This document shows, one piece after another, positions 60,040 through 64,000 of a stretch of DNA of 64,000 bases (the stretch's first letter is position 1; each line of letters starts with the position of its first letter). Origin of the DNA: Kaistella jeonii (lineage in GTDB: Bacteria; Bacteroidota; Bacteroidia; Flavobacteriales; Weeksellaceae); contig NZ_JSYL01000002.1 in assembly GCF_000812865.1 (NCBI RefSeq), forward strand, positions 372,001 to 436,000. The letters are read 5' to 3'. The notes under the pieces are model-generated. The model did no database searches. It was given only the letters and a program-made list of their open reading frames with translations, and was not told the origin of the DNA. Position numbers and translations under genes: made by a program.

Positions 60040-60336
60040 TTAATTTACTGGCTTCATTGCTTTTTTTATATCGGACATATAGAGAAGTGGCTTATCACCG
60101 ATTTTGTGACCGACAAGGTTTCCATTTTTTATCCAATTATCATAAGTTGAAGAACTTATTCCTAGCATTTTTATCGCTTCATTTTTTGTAACGATTTTAT
60201 CTTGTTGCTGACTCAACTCCTCAAACCTGCGTTCAAGTCTTGAGATTTGTTTCCAGACAGTATCATTAATCATTTGTTGAAGTTTGTCTACTTTCACCAC
60301 AACTGTATCGTTGTCTAAAATTGTTATTCCGTTCAT
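60040..60336 (-). CDS. Helix-turn-helix (excisionase-like) protein
   Basis: 98 residues. N-terminal coiled-coil segment (WKQISRLERRFEELSQQQDK in part), then a MerR/Xis-type HTH: TKNEAIKMLGISSSTYDNWIKNG and HKIGDKPLLYMSDIKKAM. Such proteins bind DNA next to att sites in Bacteroidota elements. Its start overlaps the integrase stop by one base (TAATG). Confidence 0.85.
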   Translation of the reverse strand: MNGITILDNDTVVVKVDKLQQMINDTVWKQISRLERRFEELSQQQDKIVTKNEAIKMLGISSSTYDNWIKNGNLVGHKIGDKPLLYMSDIKKAMKPVN

Positions 60337-61679
60337 TATTTTAAATTTATTGTGTTAATTAAGTTGAGTTCTCTTGCAAAATTTTCAGCTTGCTTTCTAT
60401 CCACATCTTGGATATATTCTCGTAGCTGCTTTTCGTTGGTGTGACCTGAAGCTGTCATCAAAGCAGTAGTGCTTATTAAACCATAGAAATTGGTACAAAA
60501 ACTCCTGCGACACAAATGCGAAGTGATTAGCTTCCACTTAGGATAAGTACCAAAAACTTTTCGTATTTTTTTTGTTTTTTCATCTACAACCATTGAAATT
60601 CCACCTTCACAAGGCTCTGTTATACCTCCCAGTTCTGCAACTTCTTTGATATATTCGTTAAATCTTTGGGAAGAAATACTGCCAGGAAACTGCCAATTTC
60701 TTTTATTTAATATCTTGACAATTTTTTCATGCAGAGCAAGCCTTAAATGTTTTTCCGTTTTTTGCTGGGTAAAACAGATGAAAAACGTCTCTTTTCCATC
60801 AACTAATTCAGTCTCAATCATTGAAGTATTAAATTTTAGAAAATCAGAACAGCGTTGACCACAAAAAGCACCTACTATAAGCCAATCTCTGGCATTTTCT
60901 AAGTAAGGTTTTTGATAATTATGATTTTCGAGTAGTTCCAACTCTTCAAATGATAAAGTTGGATATACCGTTCTACTTAGTTGAATTTTCAGATGTCTTA
61001 TTCCAGGATTGATTTGATATCCATTAGCTGAGGCATGAAAACATATGGTCTTGATAGCCTTAAAGGTTCTATTGCTATAACTATTCATATATCCTTCCAC
61101 CTCTATGCAATAATCATCATAACATCGCTGAAAATTCCTGTCAATCTCAGTCATCATAGGTGCAGCAGTATCTTCATATCTGAAAAATCGTTTTAAAATT
61201 TCAATGATACACTTTGTCTTTGTCAGCGTAGCTTCTTTTCTTTTACCTCTTTCAAATTCTTTAGTTTTCTCTTCTAGGTAAATACTTGCGTATTCTAAGA
61301 GATTTGGGTCTGTTTTCTCCTCGATTTTAAATCGTTCAGGATATATAATTCTCCTTAACCACTCTTTACTAATGTTGGATTTGTCGGATTTTTTATATTC
61401 ATCTTCAATAAGTTCCGACAACTTAATGAGATTACGATTTACCTGAACGTTAGTTGACAGTCTATTTCTTGTTTCAGCAGAACGGCTCGAAACCATCTTT
61501 CCATTTTTTAACTCTTCGATTGAGGAGAGACAACAGCCATTTTTAGCGTCCCAATCCTCCAGATTAACATACTCATCGGTGGCAGATGTGAAATCAAACC
61601 TACGACCATCACGAATCCTAACCAGGATTGTGTTTTTCAACTCTTTTGGAGATTTTAAATAGTATTTTACACTTATCAT
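60336..61679 (-). CDS. Tyrosine recombinase/integrase
   Basis: 447 residues. N-terminal arm-type DNA binding (about 1-60), SAM-like core-binding domain (about 120-225), and a catalytic domain with Arg276 (GQRCSDF), the Lys near 307 (QQKTEK), His388-x2-Arg391 (SHLCRRS), His413 (SGHTN) and nucleophile Tyr422 (REYI). All catalytic residues are present, so it should be active. Overlap with the HTH gene suggests a mobile element. att sites not identified. Confidence 0.93.
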   Translation of the reverse strand: MISVKYYLKSPKELKNTILVRIRDGRRFDFTSATDEYVNLEDWDAKNGCCLSSIEELKNGKMVSSRSAETRNRLSTNVQVNRNLIKLSELIEDEYKKSDKSNISKEWLRRIIYPERFKIEEKTDPNLLEYASIYLEEKTKEFERGKRKEATLTKTKCIIEILKRFFRYEDTAAPMMTEIDRNFQRCYDDYCIEVEGYMNSYSNRTFKAIKTICFHASANGYQINPGIRHLKIQLSRTVYPTLSFEELELLENHNYQKPYLENARDWLIVGAFCGQRCSDFLKFNTSMIETELVDGKETFFICFTQQKTEKHLRLALHEKIVKILNKRNWQFPGSISSQRFNEYIKEVAELGGITEPCEGGISMVVDEKTKKIRKVFGTYPKWKLITSHLCRRSFCTNFYGLISTTALMTASGHTNEKQLREYIQDVDRKQAENFARELNLINTINLK

Positions 61680-62134
61680 GTTTTATATTTTTATTTAATT
61701 ATTTAATATGAAAACAGTAAGAATCTTGTCATTTCAGACAATGCAAAAACCCTGGAAATCATCGACTACCAGATATAAATAAAGTGTAAAGGAATACATG
61801 AAAGTATTATTTGAGAAAAGAAATCTCAAAGCTTTAATTTTTGCTGTGTATAGCCGAATCTATTCCAATAAAGGAATTACACCACCTTCCCAGTAATTGC
61901 TCTGGAGGTTGGCTGCGGAGATTATTTCTAACCCCACATTCTAAAGATTCTAAATGTCAAAAAACGTCTACTCTTAATAACTCTACAAACATAATAAAAT
62001 TAAATTTTATAAACAAAACTTTAACTTACTTTAACACAAATATTATTCTATTTTTATTTAAATTCCTGCGCACACACGTGAGGACTTTGCAGACTGCCCT
62101 AAATTCAGTACATTTAAAACTTTATTTTTTACAT

Positions 62135-63823
62135 ATGTCAGAGGAACAAAAACGATTACTAGAGCAGAAATTATGGGATATTGCCAATGCTCTACGAGGC
62201 AAAATTGATGCAGATGCTTATCGAGATTATATATTAGGATTTATCTTTTACAAATACCTTTCTGAGAAACTATATCTGAAAGCCAATTCCCTTCTGAAAG
62301 GAGAAGAAGTGGAGGATTATTATTTAGTTAAAGACGAAGAAACGCTGGAAGCCATCAAAGAGGAAACATTAGAATCTCTCGGCTATTTCCTAGAGCCAGA
62401 AGAACTATTTGACTTTCTAGTTGTTAGAGGGCAAAGAGTTAACAATGCCACCACAGCGATTAGAGGTTATTCAAATATTTTAATTCGTGTGAATGGAAAC
62501 ACCAAAGCACTTGGTTCCGTAAAAACTAAAGTTAACGAAGAAGACTTTGAAATTGAATTAATTGACAGACCAAGTAGTCACATCATAGAAGATTTAGAAG
62601 CCGTCTTAAGAAAGATTGAGCAAAGCACGATGGGTACAGAATCCCAGGAAGACTTCGATGCTCTATTTGAAGATATTGATTTGGCTTCAACAAAACTTGG
62701 TAGAACTCCAGACAAAAGAAATGAAATCGTTGTTGAGATAATTACCAAACTATCGGAGATTGACTTTAAGCTGGAGGATATTAATTCTGATGTATTAGGT
62801 GATGCCTACGAATACCTGATTGCAAAGTTTGCCTCTACGGCTGGAAAGTCGGCAGGTGAATTTTACACCCCCCAACAAATCTCGAAAATCCTTGCTAAAA
62901 TCGTTACTGACAAGAAACAACGACTGAAAAACGTCTATGACCCCACTTGTGGTTCAGGCTCCCTCCTACTTCGAGTTGCCAAAGAAACTGATGTAACCGA
63001 ATTCTTTGGACAGGAAATGAACAGAACTACTTTCAACCTTGCAAGGATGAATATGCTTTTACATGACGTTCATTACAGCAGATTTGATATCGAGAATGAT
63101 GACACTTTAGAGGAACCAAAACACCTCGAACAAAGATTTGAGGCTATTGTTGCCAACCCACCTTTTTCAGCACATTGGAAAGCCGACAACAACCCTCTCC
63201 ATAATACAGATGAAAGATTTAGCCAGTTTGGAAAGTTAGCTCCAAAGACTAAAGCTGATTTTGCATTTCTTCAACATATGTATTATCAGTTGAGTGACAA
63301 TGGAACTCTAGCATCTGTTTTTCCTCACGGAATCCTTTTTAGAGGTTCTAGTGAAGGACTTATAAGAAAGTATTTTATTGATAAATTAAATGCAATAGAT
63401 GCTGTAATAGGATTACCAGGAAATCTTTTTTATGGAACCTCTATTCCAGCTTGTATTATCGTACTGAAAAAATGTAGAAAAGTTGATGATAACATCGTAT
63501 TCATTGATGCAAGTGCGGTAGGAAACTACGTTAAAATAGGAAATCAAAATGAACTTAGAGACGAAGATGTAGAACGTATCGTTAATGCTTATTACGAGAG
63601 AGAACATATTGATAAGTTTTGTGCGATTGTAAGTTTTGCAGACATTAAAAAGAATGACTATAATCTCAATGTACCCAGATACGTAGATGTTTTTGAAATC
63701 GAAGAAAGAATTGATATCGAAGAAATTGCCCAAAAACTTAAAGCTCTTGAAAAAGAAATAATTGCAAACGATTCAGAACTTTCGAAGTACTGCACAGAGT
63801 TAGGAATATCAACACCGTTTTAA
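62135..63823 (+). CDS. hsdM: Type I restriction-modification system, methyltransferase subunit
   Basis: Start at ATG 62135 (562 residues). The open frame upstream to 61841 is not protein-like and lacks homology to the family's N-terminus. N-terminal HsdM domain (SEEQKRLLEQKLWDIANALRGKI in part), then N6-adenine MTase: GEFYTPQQISKIL, AdoMet motif DPTCGSGS (about 269-276), catalytic NPPF (341-344). Methylates adenine in the sequence specified by HsdS. Confidence 0.95.
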   Translation: MSEEQKRLLEQKLWDIANALRGKIDADAYRDYILGFIFYKYLSEKLYLKANSLLKGEEVEDYYLVKDEETLEAIKEETLESLGYFLEPEELFDFLVVRGQRVNNATTAIRGYSNILIRVNGNTKALGSVKTKVNEEDFEIELIDRPSSHIIEDLEAVLRKIEQSTMGTESQEDFDALFEDIDLASTKLGRTPDKRNEIVVEIITKLSEIDFKLEDINSDVLGDAYEYLIAKFASTAGKSAGEFYTPQQISKILAKIVTDKKQRLKNVYDPTCGSGSLLLRVAKETDVTEFFGQEMNRTTFNLARMNMLLHDVHYSRFDIENDDTLEEPKHLEQRFEAIVANPPFSAHWKADNNPLHNTDERFSQFGKLAPKTKADFAFLQHMYYQLSDNGTLASVFPHGILFRGSSEGLIRKYFIDKLNAIDAVIGLPGNLFYGTSIPACIIVLKKCRKVDDNIVFIDASAVGNYVKIGNQNELRDEDVERIVNAYYEREHIDKFCAIVSFADIKKNDYNLNVPRYVDVFEIEERIDIEEIAQKLKALEKEIIANDSELSKYCTELGISTPF

Positions 63824-63824
63824 A

Positions 63825-64000
63825 ATGAAAGAACCAAAACTAAGGTTTCCTGAATTTCAAAGTAAACCTACCAAGTTAAAACTGGTAGAAGATTGTTTCT
63901 TTTTTTCAGGAGGAACTCCGTTAACATCCAATACAAAGTATTTTAAAGGTAATATCCCGTTCATAAGGTCAGGGGAAATATCAAAAAATAAAACTGCACA
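63825..64000 (+). CDS. hsdS: Type I restriction-modification system, specificity subunit (5' part)
   Basis: Starts 1 base after the hsdM stop; 58 codons visible, running off the window. KEPKLRFPEFQ and FSGGTPLTSNTKYF, then NIPFIRSGEI, match the beginning of an HsdS target recognition domain. It selects the DNA site for the complex. hsdR would be expected further on. Confidence 0.88.
   Translation, partial: MKEPKLRFPEFQSKPTKLKLVEDCFFFSGGTPLTSNTKYFKGNIPFIRSGEISKNKTA

Noticed and set aside
61927-61944. 15/18 match to the tmRNA 3' end as an attachment site
   Set aside because: Too short and AT-rich to count as an att site; kept only as a hint in the island finding.
61841-62134. 98-codon N-terminal extension of hsdM
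   Set aside because: Unlike any HsdM N-terminus; the family start MSEEQKRLLEQ begins at 62135.

Overview
The window comes from a member of the Bacteroidota, most likely class Flavobacteriia and family Weeksellaceae (the Chryseobacterium/Kaistella/Epilithonimonas group). The grounds are a low-GC sequence, TAnnTTTG-type promoters, near absence of Shine-Dalgarno sites, a type IX secretion sorting domain, a tmRNA tag ending in ALAA, and a 16S rRNA 3' end that reads UCUCA where most bacteria have CCUCC. The naming to family level is inference; no database search was possible.

Region by region. 1-13.7 kb: core genes: a truncated SLC13-type transporter with an unknown membrane-anchored partner, an HtrA/Do protease, two guanidino-group hydrolases flanking cutC, a lipoprotein esterase, an outer-membrane beta-barrel receptor, a DUF3817 protein, nadD and a BamA/TamA-like protein. 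13.7-20.4 kb: a complete rRNA operon on the minus strand (16S, tRNA-Ile, tRNA-Ala, 23S, 5S, terminator) driven by three tandem promoters. 20.9-26.8 kb: a minus-strand envelope energisation cluster (ExbB, two ExbD, TonB, a small membrane protein, a PstS-like lipoprotein, a TPR protein). 27-50.4 kb: leuS, a glycosyltransferase, an ECF sigma factor, waaA, an NlpC/P60 hydrolase, an O-methyltransferase, an OmpA lipoprotein, tilS, dsbD, an alpha/beta hydrolase, a YggS protein, an AAA ATPase, lipoproteins, a membrane/wHTH cluster interrupted by a broken four-helix-bundle gene, PspC and GNAT genes, a YoeB/YefM toxin-antitoxin pair, a SIMPL protein and two paralogous secreted proteins. 51.0-51.4 kb: ssrA (tmRNA).

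From about 51.4 kb to the end the window looks accessory: a T9SS-secreted repeat protein, an unknown basic protein, a small secreted repeat protein, a retropepsin-like secreted protein, then a tightly packed minus-strand operon of four unknown genes, an excisionase-like HTH gene, a tyrosine integrase, and finally a divergent type I restriction-modification locus (hsdM, start of hsdS) that runs off the end.

The most interesting item is the first gene of the four-gene operon (58286-59809). It is annotated by nobody-recognisable homology at first sight, but its motifs line up in order and spacing with family A DNA polymerases (a pre-motif-A R-x-H-S/TNLP block, motif A Asp, a K-x3-K-x3-F-x3-Y-G O-helix, LLQQ, and motif C HDS). 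It would be a compact, exonuclease-less PolA-type polymerase carried by an integrative element, with two downstream proteins that appear to share an N-terminal domain. A second theme is a hairpin-bearing intergenic element present in three diverged copies (13.8, 42.5 and 50.8 kb).
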